64,000 bases of DNA, taken from contig NZ_JAPZQX010000003.1 in NCBI RefSeq assembly GCF_027531025.1, positions 434,001 through 498,000 of the forward strand, read 5' to 3'. This document shows, piece by piece, positions 52,517-60,830 of this stretch. The notes beneath the pieces are model-generated. The model was not told the DNA's origin and did no database searches. It was given only the letters and a program-made list of their open reading frames with translations. This DNA comes from Novosphingobium sp. (GTDB taxonomy: Bacteria > Pseudomonadota > Alphaproteobacteria > Sphingomonadales > Sphingomonadaceae). Positions within the stretch are counted from its first letter, which is position 1. The number at the start of each line of letters is the position of its first letter. The translations under genes and the position numbers were made by a program.

Positions 52517-52585
52517 CGTCATCCCGGCGAAAGCCGGGATCGCTGCCGTCGCACCACCGCGATCCCGACTTTCGCCGGCATGACG
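52517..52585. repeat. REP-like long inverted repeat between sdhE and recG
   Basis: The left arm begins CGTCATCCCGGCGAAAGC (52517 on) and ends GGGATCG at 52542. The right arm (52560-52585) begins CGATCCCGACTTTCGCCG. The arms are 26 bases long and match at 24 positions, around a 17-base centre whose ends extend the stem by one more pair. The TCATCCCGGCGAAAGCCGGG type is a dispersed intergenic repeat I know from many alphaproteobacterial genomes. It lies in the gap between two divergent genes. Confidence 0.85.
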
Positions 52586-52604
52586 GATCAGGCAATAGGG
52601 TGTC

Positions 52605-54662
52605 ATGCGTCCCGAGCGGCTCAATCCCCTGTTCGTCGCGGCTGACAGCCTGAAGGGTGTCGGCCCGGGGCTGGCGCGTCCGCTGGAGAAGCTGGGGCTG
52701 ACCCGGGTGAAGGACTTTGCCTATCACCTGCCGGACCGCTTTGTTGAGCGCCGCGCCGTGGCCAACCTCGACGAGGCCAGCGTGGGCGAGAATATCGTCG
52801 TGGCGCTGACCCCGGCGGAATATCGCAGCTCGGCCGGGCGCGGGCCGTTCCGCGTGCTGGCCACGGATAGCATCGGCAATGTCTGCTCGATCACCTATTT
52901 TGGGCGCAACACCGCCTGGGCGAAGAAGCAGTTGCCGCTGGGCGAGCCGCGCTGGATCGCCGGGCGGCTCGACCAATATGGCCAGATGCTGCAGATCGTG
53001 CACCCCGATCACGTGGCCGAAGCTGGCGCGGCGGCGCTGGGGCAACTGGTGGAGCCGGTCTATCCCCTGTCCGAAGGGTTGACCCAGGGGCGGCTCGCAG
53101 CATTGGTCGAGCAGGCGCTGGCCGGCATTCCCGCTTTGCCCGAATGGATCGAGCCGGGCCTGCTCGACAAGCTGCAATGGCCCGCCTGGCGCGATGCCCT
53201 GGCCCTGGCGCACAAGGGGCCGCACGGCGCCGCGCGCGATCGGCTGGCCTATGACGAGCTGCTGGCGAACAGCCTTGCCCTCATGCTGGTGCGGCAATCG
53301 AACCGCAAGCAGAGCGGCACGCCGCTGCAAGGCGACGGTTCGCGCCGGGCGCGGCTCAACCTGCCGTTCCCGCTGACCGGCGCGCAGCAACGCGCAATTG
53401 CCGAGATCGAGGGCGACCTGGCGCAATCCGCGCCGATGCTGCGCCTGCTGCAGGGCGATGTCGGTTCGGGCAAGACGGTGGTGGCGCTTTCCGCCATGCT
53501 GATCGCGGTGGAGGCGGGCGCGCAGGCCGCGCTGCTCGCCCCGACCGAAATCCTCGCCCGCCAGCACCACGAAACGCTGACCCGGTTGGCGGCAGGGACG
53601 GGCGTGGAAATTGCGCTGCTGACGGGCCGCGACAAGGGCCGCGCGCGCGAGGCGATCCTGATGGGGCTGCTCGATGGCAGCATCGACATGGTGGTGGGCA
53701 CTCACGCGATTTTCCAGGACACGGTGACCTACCGCAACCTTGCCATGGTGGTGATTGACGAGCAGCACCGTTTTGGCGTGGGCCAGCGGCTGATGCTGGC
53801 GCAAAAGGGCCGCCGCGCGCCGCATTGCCTGGCGATGACCGCCACCCCGATCCCGCGCACGCTGACCCTGGCCCAATATGGCGAGATGGACGTCAGCAAG
53901 CTGGACGAGATGCCGCCGGGCCGCCAGCCGATCGATACCCGCGTGGTCGCGGTGGAGCGGCAGGCCGATGTGATCGCCGCCATCGGCCGGCACCTGGAAA
54001 GCGGGCAACAGGCCTATTGGGTCTGCCCGATGGTGCGCGAGCAGGAGAACGAGGACCTGGCCGCCGCCGAGGCCCGCCATGCCGAATTGCAGGCCCGCTT
54101 TGGCGATGCCGTGGTGCTGGTTCACGGCCAGCTGCGGCCAGAGCTGAAGGACGCGGCGATGGAGCGCTTCGCCCGGGGGGAGGCCAAGTTGTTGGTGGCG
54201 ACCACCGTGATCGAGGTGGGCGTGGACGTGCCCAATGCCACGCTGATGGTGATCGAACAGGCCGAGCGTTTTGGCCTGGCCCAATTGCACCAGCTGCGCG
54301 GCCGGGTGGGGCGGGGCAGTGGGAAGAGCACCTGCCTCCTGCTGCGCGGGCCCATGCTGTCCGAAACCGCTCGGCAACGGCTGGCCCTGATGCGCGAGAC
54401 GCAGGACGGCTTCCGCCTGGCCGAGGAAGATCTGGCCTTGCGCGGCGGCGGCGAACTGCTGGGCACCCGCCAATCGGGCGACACCCCGTTCCGCGTCGCC
54501 AGCCTTGAACAGATCCAGAAGCTTCTGCCGCTGGCCCACGACGACGCCCGCCTGCTGATGGACCGCGACGGCGGCCTCACCGGCGAACGCGGCGCGGCGG
54601 CACGGCTGCTGCTCTACCTGTTTGAGCGAGACTGGGGCGTGCAGTTGCTGCGCGGGGGGTAG
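52605..54662 (+). CDS. recG: ATP-dependent DNA helicase RecG
   Basis: Predicted 685 residues. N-terminal wedge domain (DSLKGVGPGLARPLEKLGLT, then AYHLPDRFVERR), helicase Walker A GDVGSGKTVVALSAML near 285, DEQHRFGVGQRLML near 386, SATPIP-type TATPIPRTLTLAQYGEMDVS, and GRVGRGSGKSTCLLL. C-terminal LLYLFERDWGVQLLRGG. Remodels stalled replication forks and Holliday junctions. Its 3' end is repeated 0.6 kb downstream in shortened form. Confidence 0.97.
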   Translation: MRPERLNPLFVAADSLKGVGPGLARPLEKLGLTRVKDFAYHLPDRFVERRAVANLDEASVGENIVVALTPAEYRSSAGRGPFRVLATDSIGNVCSITYFGRNTAWAKKQLPLGEPRWIAGRLDQYGQMLQIVHPDHVAEAGAAALGQLVEPVYPLSEGLTQGRLAALVEQALAGIPALPEWIEPGLLDKLQWPAWRDALALAHKGPHGAARDRLAYDELLANSLALMLVRQSNRKQSGTPLQGDGSRRARLNLPFPLTGAQQRAIAEIEGDLAQSAPMLRLLQGDVGSGKTVVALSAMLIAVEAGAQAALLAPTEILARQHHETLTRLAAGTGVEIALLTGRDKGRAREAILMGLLDGSIDMVVGTHAIFQDTVTYRNLAMVVIDEQHRFGVGQRLMLAQKGRRAPHCLAMTATPIPRTLTLAQYGEMDVSKLDEMPPGRQPIDTRVVAVERQADVIAAIGRHLESGQQAYWVCPMVREQENEDLAAAEARHAELQARFGDAVVLVHGQLRPELKDAAMERFARGEAKLLVATTVIEVGVDVPNATLMVIEQAERFGLAQLHQLRGRVGRGSGKSTCLLLRGPMLSETARQRLALMRETQDGFRLAEEDLALRGGGELLGTRQSGDTPFRVASLEQIQKLLPLAHDDARLLMDRDGGLTGERGAAARLLLYLFERDWGVQLLRGG

Positions 54663-54778
54663 GGTGGAACAGTCGCTGGGCGGTGAGAGCGTCGTATCTT
54701 CAGCAATTCTTTGTTAGAAAACGACTTTTATCCTACGGCAACCTTGCGGTCACTCGATTAACTGATAGATTGAGCGTC

Positions 54779-55213
54779 ATGCGGGTCCAAGCCATAGCCG
54801 TTGCTATTCTCTCTACGGCACTGAGTGGCTGTTCATACGTCTATAACATCCTCGCCGTCTTGCGCGACGGGCGGGTCGTTTTCATAGTCGATCCGGCATC
54901 ATCAAATGCGCCATCATGTGTGCGTCGCGTCGAGGTGTCTGTCGCAGGTTCGGGCGAACGTACATGGCGTGAAAGCGTGGACTATGATGACGCCTGCACC
55001 AACAGGTTTCCCATCGTTTACGGATTTGGCTTCAAAGGTCGCAATCAGCCGGATTGGCCGGCAATACAGGCAACTGCGTTGCAGCGAGGTGTCACATACG
55101 AAGTTTCGACAACTACCGGTGCGACGGGGTATGGCTCCGGTCGCTTCTCAATACGAGAGGACGGACGCATTGTGAATGAGTCGGCACTGTCAGAAGCGGA
55201 AGCACGCCCATGA
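54779..55213 (+). CDS. Lipoprotein in the accessory cassette, unrecognised
   Basis: Predicted 144 residues from ATG 54779 (an upstream start at 54683 is open). Signal QAIAVAILSTALSGC ends in the lipobox L-S-G-C. The mature part looks like a small beta-rich domain: NILAVLRDGRVVFIVDPASS, VRRVEVSVAGSGERTWRESV, YEVSTTTGATGYGSGRFSIR. Two further Cys (C-V-R-R, A-C-T-N) may pair. Base composition is clearly lower in GC than recG, and codons such as TCA, ACA, CGT and ATA are used freely, which suggests acquisition. Its stop lies inside the recG 3' copy that follows. Confidence 0.7.
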   Translation: MRVQAIAVAILSTALSGCSYVYNILAVLRDGRVVFIVDPASSNAPSCVRRVEVSVAGSGERTWRESVDYDDACTNRFPIVYGFGFKGRNQPDWPAIQATALQRGVTYEVSTTTGATGYGSGRFSIREDGRIVNESALSEAEARP

Positions 55214-55271
55214 TGACGCCCGCCTGCTGATGGACCGCGATTGGGGCGTGCAATTGCTGCGTGGGGGGTAG
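55206..55271 (+). pseudogene. Shortened second copy of the recG 3' end
   Basis: Bases 55206-55241 match recG 54534-54569 and 55242-55271 match 54633-54662. The copy encodes A-H-D-D-A-R-L-L-M-D-R-D then W-G-V-Q-L-L-R-G-G and a stop, exactly the RecG tail minus 21 internal codons. All five base differences are third-position transitions that do not change the amino acid (CAC/CAT, GAC/GAT twice, CAG/CAA, CGC/CGT). It therefore descends from a working, slightly diverged recG allele and not from a decaying copy of this one. Confidence 0.92.
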
Positions 55272-55349
55272 GTGCGGGGAAAACTATAATTCCCTTAAAT
55301 TATTGGAGATATTGCGCTTCAACGAGGTGAAACGCGGGGGCAAACGATA

Positions 55350-55862
55350 TTGGAAATCACCTATGAAAGGCTCAAAGGGTCCTTGGGGTCGTTGTTGCTC
55401 GTTTGGGCTTCGGTCGAGAAATCTGTGCGCGTCGAAGTCATTCGCGCTCATGGCAGCCTTCCAGCGAGAGCGCATGGCATTGCGGCTGTACTGCGAACTT
55501 GGGAATGCCTGGTAATCGAGTCTAGTCCGGTTAACTCGCTGGGCCCCGTGCTCGCCACCACCCTCCGAGGCCAAGTGCAAGGGCCACTCGATATTCGCAA
55601 CGGCCTATGCCACGGACTGGTCGGCATTTCGGTTGCGACAGAACAAATGCCTGCCGCGTTGCATTGGGAAATTAACAACGAAGAGTATTGGATCTGTTGG
55701 GACGAATTGCAGCGGCAGTTGGCTTGGCTATCCAAGCTTCCAAGAGCCGTTTCGATAATTTCGACCCTGTCCTTGGAGCAACCTGGAAGCAGGGCGACAA
55801 ACACTGCCGAAAACCGAGAATGGTGGCGATCGGAGTTCTCTCTTAATCTGCCAGAGTCGTGA
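55350..55862 (+). CDS. Unrecognised cassette protein with HEPN-like R-N-x3-H motif
   Basis: Predicted 170 residues, TTG start at 55350 with GGGGG about 10 bases upstream. Mostly helical: ITYERLKGSLGSLLLVWASV, RAHGSLPARAHGIAAVLRTW, then LDIRNGLCHGLVGIS, and a C-terminal ICWDELQRQLAWLSKLPRAV. The R-N-G-L-C-H stretch (about residues 82-87) has the R-polar-x3-H pattern of HEPN ribonucleases found in toxin-antitoxin and abortive infection systems, but the fold is not proven. Lower GC and codon use unlike its neighbours. A frame on the other strand overlaps but has a poorer composition. Confidence 0.6.
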   Translation: MEITYERLKGSLGSLLLVWASVEKSVRVEVIRAHGSLPARAHGIAAVLRTWECLVIESSPVNSLGPVLATTLRGQVQGPLDIRNGLCHGLVGISVATEQMPAALHWEINNEEYWICWDELQRQLAWLSKLPRAVSIISTLSLEQPGSRATNTAENREWWRSEFSLNLPES

Positions 55863-55997
55863 TGTTGCTTGAATGCTGTCTCGAAATGAGGGGTTGCTGG
55901 GCCATCGTGGATCGTCACTAAGCCCTCCCGCCATTGCGGTGCAAAGCCCAGCAATCTGAACCTCGGCAGCAATCAGCCGGGCACTTGACCAACCAAC

Positions 55998-56606
55998 CTA
56001 AGCCTCTTCCTTCCAGGCATAGAGCAGGCGGCCTTCGCCCAGCATGGCCAGCAGATCGCCGATCTCGCCGCGCGAGACGGCGAAGCAGCCCTGGCTGCGG
56101 CCGATCCGGCCCTGGCTGAGCGCGATGCCCTGGTCGACGTAATCGGCGCCGTGGATCACGATGGCGCGGCGTTCGGCGGCCTCGTTCTGCGGTTCCAGCC
56201 CGATCAGCCTGCGCGAGCGGCCGTGCTTGCCGACATAGGCCTGGCCGGTGACGAAGGCCCCCTTTGACGAGGCGTTGGAGCCGATCCGGTTGGAGAACCG
56301 CTCAGTCCAGCCGGTGGCCGCCGGATCGGAGCCGCTGCCGTGGGCGACGAGCATGGTCCGCAGCACCTTGCCGCCGGTGAGGTCGACCAGCTGGAAGCGC
56401 GGCAGGCGCGAATGGGCGGCGAAGTTGACGATCCCGATCCGGTCACGATGCAGGATGCGGTCGGAATGCTGGTCAAGGGCGGCCAGGGCCTGCGGCAGCA
56501 GGGCAGGGCTATCGCCGCACAGCGTGGCGGCGAAGCTGCGCGCGGGAACCAGCCCCGCGCTGCCGATAGCCATGGCGCCGAGGAAGTGGCGCCGGTTGAG
56601 TTTCAT
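55998..56606 (-). CDS. L,D-transpeptidase-like exported protein (YkuD_2 type)
   Basis: Predicted 202 residues. Twin-arginine type signal LNRRHFLGAMAIGSAGLVPA. HRDRIGIVNFAAHSRLPRFQ and LVDLTGGKVLRTMLVAHG start the catalytic domain; SNASSKGAFVTGQAYVGKHG, the His of AIVIHGADYV, and the catalytic Cys in RSQGCFAVSRGEI complete the murein L,D-transpeptidase catalytic family. Members cross-link peptidoglycan or attach proteins to it, but many in this subgroup are uncharacterised. The 205 bases up to the divergent DUF3429 gene hold nothing clear. Confidence 0.87.
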   Translation of the reverse strand: MKLNRRHFLGAMAIGSAGLVPARSFAATLCGDSPALLPQALAALDQHSDRILHRDRIGIVNFAAHSRLPRFQLVDLTGGKVLRTMLVAHGSGSDPAATGWTERFSNRIGSNASSKGAFVTGQAYVGKHGRSRRLIGLEPQNEAAERRAIVIHGADYVDQGIALSQGRIGRSQGCFAVSRGEIGDLLAMLGEGRLLYAWKEEA

Positions 56607-56811
56607 GGGTCTGCGATCCCGAAGTTCGTTTGATCGCGAACTGGGGAGCAACGCTCTGGTTCGCAAGCCGACCGGCCGCCAATGCCGATGAACCGTTCCC
56701 TGCTTGCGCCGATCCTGCGGAATTGGGGTGGGGCGGCCCATGGTCCAGCTTCAACGCCCGCCTTGCTGCGGGCATGGCTGAAACAATCGCAATTTGACCG
56801 GAGCCTGGCCC

Positions 56812-57255
56812 ATGACCAACCTGCCCCGCGCCGCCCGCCAGCTTGGCCATGCCGGCCTGCTGCCCCAGCTGCTTTGCGCGCTTTACGTGTTTGATGGCGG
56901 CATCTGGCAATGGACCGCCCAGGCGATCGCCTTTGGCTATGCCGCGCTGATCTTCAGCTTCCTGGGCGGGGTGTGGTGGGGGATCGGCATTGCCCGGCCG
57001 GATGCGCCGCGCTGGATCTTTGGCGTGGCGGTGCTGCCCAGCCTGCTGGCGCTGGCGGCCTATGCGCCGTGGATCATCGGCTGGGAATGGCCGGGGCCGT
57101 CGCTGCTGATGATCGGGTTGCTGCTGCTGGGATCGCCGCTGGTCGATCGCGCAATTGGCGGGATGGAGCGCGACTGGCTGGCGCTGCGACTGCGCCTGTC
57201 AGTGGGCCTGGGGGTGCTGACGCTGCTGATTGGCGTGGTGGCCGTGCAGGGTTGA
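56812..57255 (+). CDS. DUF3429 integral membrane protein
   Basis: Predicted 147 residues, five membrane segments. LGHAGLLPQLLCALYVFDGG, AALIFSFLGGVWWGIGIARP (the G-G-V-W-W-G signature) and VAVLPSLLALAAYAPWIIGW mark the DUF3429 family, whose function is unknown. GGAG lies 7 bases before the ATG at 56812. A tRNA on the opposite strand follows. Confidence 0.88.
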   Translation: MTNLPRAARQLGHAGLLPQLLCALYVFDGGIWQWTAQAIAFGYAALIFSFLGGVWWGIGIARPDAPRWIFGVAVLPSLLALAAYAPWIIGWEWPGPSLLMIGLLLLGSPLVDRAIGGMERDWLALRLRLSVGLGVLTLLIGVVAVQG

Positions 57256-57273
57256 GGCCATGCAAGGATGAAA

Positions 57274-57350
57274 TGGTCGGGGAAAGAGGATTCGAACCTC
57301 CGGCCCCTGCCTCCCGAAGACAGTGCTCTACCAGGCTGAGCTATTCCCCG
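57274..57350 (-). tRNA. tRNA-Pro(CGG)
   Basis: 77 bases, acceptor CGGGGAA/TTCCCCG, D arm TAGCTCAGCCTGGTAGAGC, anticodon loop TTCGGGA (CGG), T arm GGAGGTTCGAATCCTC, encoded CCA. Reads CCG. Third proline tRNA of the window. Confidence 0.97.
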
Positions 57351-57390
57351 ACCGATCATCGCCCTCCAGGGAGGGCAAGGCAGGAGCGGG

Positions 57391-57419
57391 CCTATAGTCA
57401 GGCAAGTGCGGGGTGGCAA
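57391..57419 (-). promoter_or_regulatory. Promoter of tRNA-Pro(CGG)
   Basis: TTGCCA (57419-57414), 17 bases, TATAGG (57396-57391), 40 bases before the mature tRNA, identical in boxes and spacing to the tRNA-Pro(GGG) promoter. Confidence 0.65.
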
Positions 57420-57449
57420 GCGGGCAATTGCCTGTTTATCGTCTGCCCC

Positions 57450-58406
57450 ATGGCCACCGCCCCGATTCCCTCCGCAACGCCCCGCCAGCCGCACTGGGAA
57501 TGGCAGTATCTCGACCTGATGCGCCAGATCTGGGAGCAGGGGGATGAGCGGGTGGACCGCACCGGCGTGGGCACCCGCTCGGTCTTTGGCGCGCAGATTC
57601 GCTTCGACCTGGGCGGGGGGGCCATGCCGCTGGTCACCACCAAGCGGGTCTACTGGAAGACCGCGGCGCGGGAATTCCTGTGGTTCCTGACCGGCGAGAC
57701 CAACATCCGTCCGCTCGTGCAGCAGGGGGTGAAGATCTGGAACGAGTGGCCCCACGCCAATTACGTGAAGGCCACTGGTGAGGCGATTTCGGTCGAGGCC
57801 TTTGCCGAGCGGATTGCGGCGGACAAGGCCTTTGCCGCGCAATGGGGCGATCTTGGCCCGGTCTATGGCAAGCAATGGGTCGATTGGCCGACTTATGAAC
57901 CGGCGGGGGATGGCTTGTTCCGCGCCGGGCCGGGGATCAACCAGGTGGCGCAGGTGGTCGACAGCCTGCGCAGCAATCCCGGCAGCCGCCGCCATATCGT
58001 CGAGGGCTGGAACGTCGCCGAGCTGGACCGGATGGCTTTGCCCCCGTGCCACAAGACCTATCAGTTCCATATTGGCAGCGGGCGGCTCAACTGTCTCCTC
58101 TACCAGCGTAGCTGCGATGTGGCGCTGGGCCTGCCGTTCAACCTGTTCGGCGCGGCACTGTTCACGCGGTTGCTGGCCCAGCAATGCGATCTGGAACCGG
58201 GCGAGCTGGTCTGGATGGGCGGGGATACCCATCTTTACCTCAACCACGCCGAACTGGTCGAAGCCCAGCTGGCGCGTGTGCCGTCCGGTAATCCGACCAT
58301 GGCGATCCTGCGTCGCCCCGAATCGATCTTCGCCTACGCGATCGAGGATTTCGCGGTCGCCGATTACGCCCCGCAGGCCCCGATTTCCGCGCCGGTCGCG
58401 GTGTGA
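57450..58406 (+). CDS. thyA: Thymidylate synthase
   Basis: Predicted 318 residues. DRTGVGTRSVFGAQIRFDL, FLTGETNIRPLVQQGVKIWN, GPVYGKQWVDWP, catalytic Cys near 200 in ALPPCHKTYQFHIG, and RSCDVALGLPFNLFGAALFT. Methylates dUMP to dTMP with methylene-tetrahydrofolate. It is longer than the 264-residue E. coli enzyme because of an extra segment at about 100-150, like the Lactobacillus casei type. No folA is seen beside it. Confidence 0.97.
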   Translation: MATAPIPSATPRQPHWEWQYLDLMRQIWEQGDERVDRTGVGTRSVFGAQIRFDLGGGAMPLVTTKRVYWKTAAREFLWFLTGETNIRPLVQQGVKIWNEWPHANYVKATGEAISVEAFAERIAADKAFAAQWGDLGPVYGKQWVDWPTYEPAGDGLFRAGPGINQVAQVVDSLRSNPGSRRHIVEGWNVAELDRMALPPCHKTYQFHIGSGRLNCLLYQRSCDVALGLPFNLFGAALFTRLLAQQCDLEPGELVWMGGDTHLYLNHAELVEAQLARVPSGNPTMAILRRPESIFAYAIEDFAVADYAPQAPISAPVAV

Positions 58407-58498
58407 GGCGATAGTTGACCTTGTAACCACTTTGAAATAAAATATCGCTCACATGGAATATTGCTTCCGGCTGAATCGGAGGCGGGAGAGCGCGAAGG

Positions 58499-59800
58499 AT
58501 GGCCCAGGGACCCGATCCGGCAAGTGGCGCACGCGGCAACCTGCCGCCGCTGTCGCTCCACGTGCCCGAGCCGAATTTCCGGCCGGGCGATCCGGTCGAC
58601 TATTCGTTTCTGGACATTCCGCCCGCTGGCGCGCTGCCGCGACCGGACGAAACCTGCCCGGCGGTTGAGACCGCTCCGCTCTGCTCGGGCATGGTGCGGG
58701 TGCTGGGTGACGATCACCTGGCGACCGGGCCATGGGACCCCAAGCTCGATCCCGAAACGCTGCGCCGGATGCTGCGCGCGATGGCGCTGACCCGCGCCTT
58801 CGATGACCGGATGTATCGCGGCCAGCGCCAGGGCAAGACCAGCTTCTACATGAAGTGCACAGGGGAAGAGGCCACCTCGATCGCCTCGACCTTTGCCATC
58901 GCCGCCGATGACATGGTGTTCCCCAGCTATCGCCAGCAGGGCGTGTTGATCGCGCGCGGCTATCCGCTGGTCGAGATGATCAACCAGATCTATTCGAACA
59001 AGGCGGACAAGCTGAAGGGCCGCCAGCTGCCGATCATGTATTCCTGCCGCGATTACAACTTCTTCACGATCAGCGGCAACCTGGCGACGCAGTATCCCCA
59101 GGCGGTCGGCTGGGCCATGGCCTCGGCGATCAAGGGCGACAGCCGGATCGCCACGGCTTGGGTGGGCGAAGGGTCGAGCGCCGAGGGCGATTTCCACGCC
59201 GCGATGACCTTTGCCGCGGTCTACAACGCGCCTTGCGTGCTCAATGTCGTCAACAACCAGTGGGCGATTTCCAGCTTTTCGGGCTTTGCCGGGGCGGAGC
59301 GCAGCACCTTTGCCAACCGCGCGGTGGGCTATGGCATTGCCGGCATCCGGGTGGACGGCAATGATGCCCTGGCGGTCTATGCCGCGACCCGCTGGGCCGC
59401 CAACCGCGCCCGCGCCAATGGCGGGCCGACGCTGATCGAGCACTTCACCTATCGCGCCGAGGGGCATTCGACTTCCGACGATCCGGGCGCCTATCGCTCT
59501 GCTCACGAGCGCGAGGAATGGCCGCTCGGCGATCCGATCATGCGGCTGAAGCGGCACCTGATCGCCCTGGGCGAATGGTCGGTCGAACAGCACCAGGCGA
59601 TGGACGCCGAACTGGTCGACCTGGTCAAGGCGGCGACCAAGGAGGCTGAGAAGAACGGCATCCTGGGCCACGGCTTGCACCACCCGTTCCACACCATGTT
59701 CGAGGACGTTTACAAGGAGCTGCCCTGGCACCTCGAGGAACAGGCTGAACAGGCGATCCGAGAACGACAGATCAAGTGGCCCGAATGGAAGCCGGAATGA
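58499..59800 (+). CDS. bkdA1: Branched-chain 2-oxoacid dehydrogenase E1 subunit alpha
   Basis: Predicted 433 residues. A 40-residue N-terminal extension, then RMLRAMALTRAFDDRMYRGQ, and the thiamine diphosphate motif WVGEGSSAEGDFHAAMTFAA ending N-N-Q-W-A-I-S near 250. HFTYRAEGHSTSDDPGAYRS is the phosphorylation-loop region that binds the cofactor. This pattern is that of branched-chain rather than pyruvate E1. It decarboxylates the oxoacids of Leu, Ile and Val. First gene of the operon; the beta gene overlaps it by four bases. Confidence 0.95.
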   Translation: MAQGPDPASGARGNLPPLSLHVPEPNFRPGDPVDYSFLDIPPAGALPRPDETCPAVETAPLCSGMVRVLGDDHLATGPWDPKLDPETLRRMLRAMALTRAFDDRMYRGQRQGKTSFYMKCTGEEATSIASTFAIAADDMVFPSYRQQGVLIARGYPLVEMINQIYSNKADKLKGRQLPIMYSCRDYNFFTISGNLATQYPQAVGWAMASAIKGDSRIATAWVGEGSSAEGDFHAAMTFAAVYNAPCVLNVVNNQWAISSFSGFAGAERSTFANRAVGYGIAGIRVDGNDALAVYAATRWAANRARANGGPTLIEHFTYRAEGHSTSDDPGAYRSAHEREEWPLGDPIMRLKRHLIALGEWSVEQHQAMDAELVDLVKAATKEAEKNGILGHGLHHPFHTMFEDVYKELPWHLEEQAEQAIRERQIKWPEWKPE

Positions 59801-60825
59801 CCGAGGCTACTGGCCGCCGCCTCAACATGATCGAGGCGATCAACGAGGCGCTCCACGTGATGATGGAGCGCGATCCCGATGTCGTCGTCTTCGGGGAGGA
59901 CGTCGGCTATTTCGGCGGGGTGTTCCGCGCCACGGCGGGCCTCCAGAAGGCCTTCGGCAAGCACCGGGTGTTCGATACCCCGATCAACGAATGCGGGATC
60001 ATCGGTGCGGCAGTGGGGATGGGGGCCTATGGCCTGCGCCCGGTGCCGGAAATCCAGTTCGCCGATTACATCTATCCGGGTCTGGACCAGCTGATTTCCG
60101 AAGCCGCGCGGCTGCGTTATCGTTCGGCCGGGGAATTCATCGCCCCGATCACGGTGCGTTCGCCCTTCGGTGGCGGGATTTTCGGTGGGCAGACCCACAG
60201 CCAGTCGCCCGAGGCGCTGTTCACCCATGTGGCGGGCCTCAAGACCGTGATCCCCTGCACGCCCTATGACGCCAAGGGGCTCCTGATCAGCGCGATCGAG
60301 GATGATGATCCGGTGATCTTCTTCGAGCCGAAGCGGATCTATAACGGGCCGTTCTCTGGCTATTACGACAAGCCGGTCGAGCCCTGGGCGCGGCACGAGG
60401 GCAGCGAGGTGCCCGAAGGCTATTACACCGTCCCGCTGGGCAAGGCGCGGATCGTGCAGGAAGGCGAGGCGATGTCTGTGATCGCCTATGGCACTATGAT
60501 CCACGTGGCCCAGGCCGTCTGCCGCGAAAAGGGCATCGACGCCGAAATCATCGACCTGCGCACGCTGGTCCCGCTCGACATCGAGACTGTGGAAAAGTCT
60601 GTGAAGAAAACCGGCAAATGCCTGATCATCCACGAAGCGACCCGCACGGGTGGCTTCGGGGGAGAGCTTTCGGCGCTGGTGCAGGAGCGCTGCTTCTACC
60701 ACCTCGAAGCCCCGATCGAACGCGTGACCGGTTTTGACACTCCCTATCCGCACAGCCTGGAATGGGCCTATTTCCCCGGACCGGTCCGCATTGGCGAGGC
60801 CGTTGACCGGTTGATGAAAGCGTAA
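59797..60825 (+). CDS. bkdA2: Branched-chain 2-oxoacid dehydrogenase E1 subunit beta
   Basis: Predicted 342 residues. MIEAINEALHVMMERDPDVV, GEDVGYFGGVFRATAGLQKA (thiamine activation Glu), DTPINECGIIGAAVGMGAYG and SPFGGGIFGGQTHSQSPEAL. Forms the alpha2beta2 E1 with the upstream product. Starts in the ATGA overlap at 59797, so the two chains are made in equal amounts by coupled translation. Confidence 0.96.
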   Translation: MTEATGRRLNMIEAINEALHVMMERDPDVVVFGEDVGYFGGVFRATAGLQKAFGKHRVFDTPINECGIIGAAVGMGAYGLRPVPEIQFADYIYPGLDQLISEAARLRYRSAGEFIAPITVRSPFGGGIFGGQTHSQSPEALFTHVAGLKTVIPCTPYDAKGLLISAIEDDDPVIFFEPKRIYNGPFSGYYDKPVEPWARHEGSEVPEGYYTVPLGKARIVQEGEAMSVIAYGTMIHVAQAVCREKGIDAEIIDLRTLVPLDIETVEKSVKKTGKCLIIHEATRTGGFGGELSALVQERCFYHLEAPIERVTGFDTPYPHSLEWAYFPGPVRIGEAVDRLMKA

Positions 60826-60830
60826 CGACC

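Noticed and set aside
54534-55271. Insertion sequence or integron at the recG end
   Set aside because: No transposase or integrase gene, no terminal inverted repeats and no integron-type attC palindrome could be seen; the event left only the repeated recG tail.
55284-55972. Minus-strand frames in the recG cassette
   Set aside because: They overlap the plus-strand gene at 55350 and have less natural composition; no ribosome site. Kept as a small doubt because the cassette is AT-richer and shadows are less expected.
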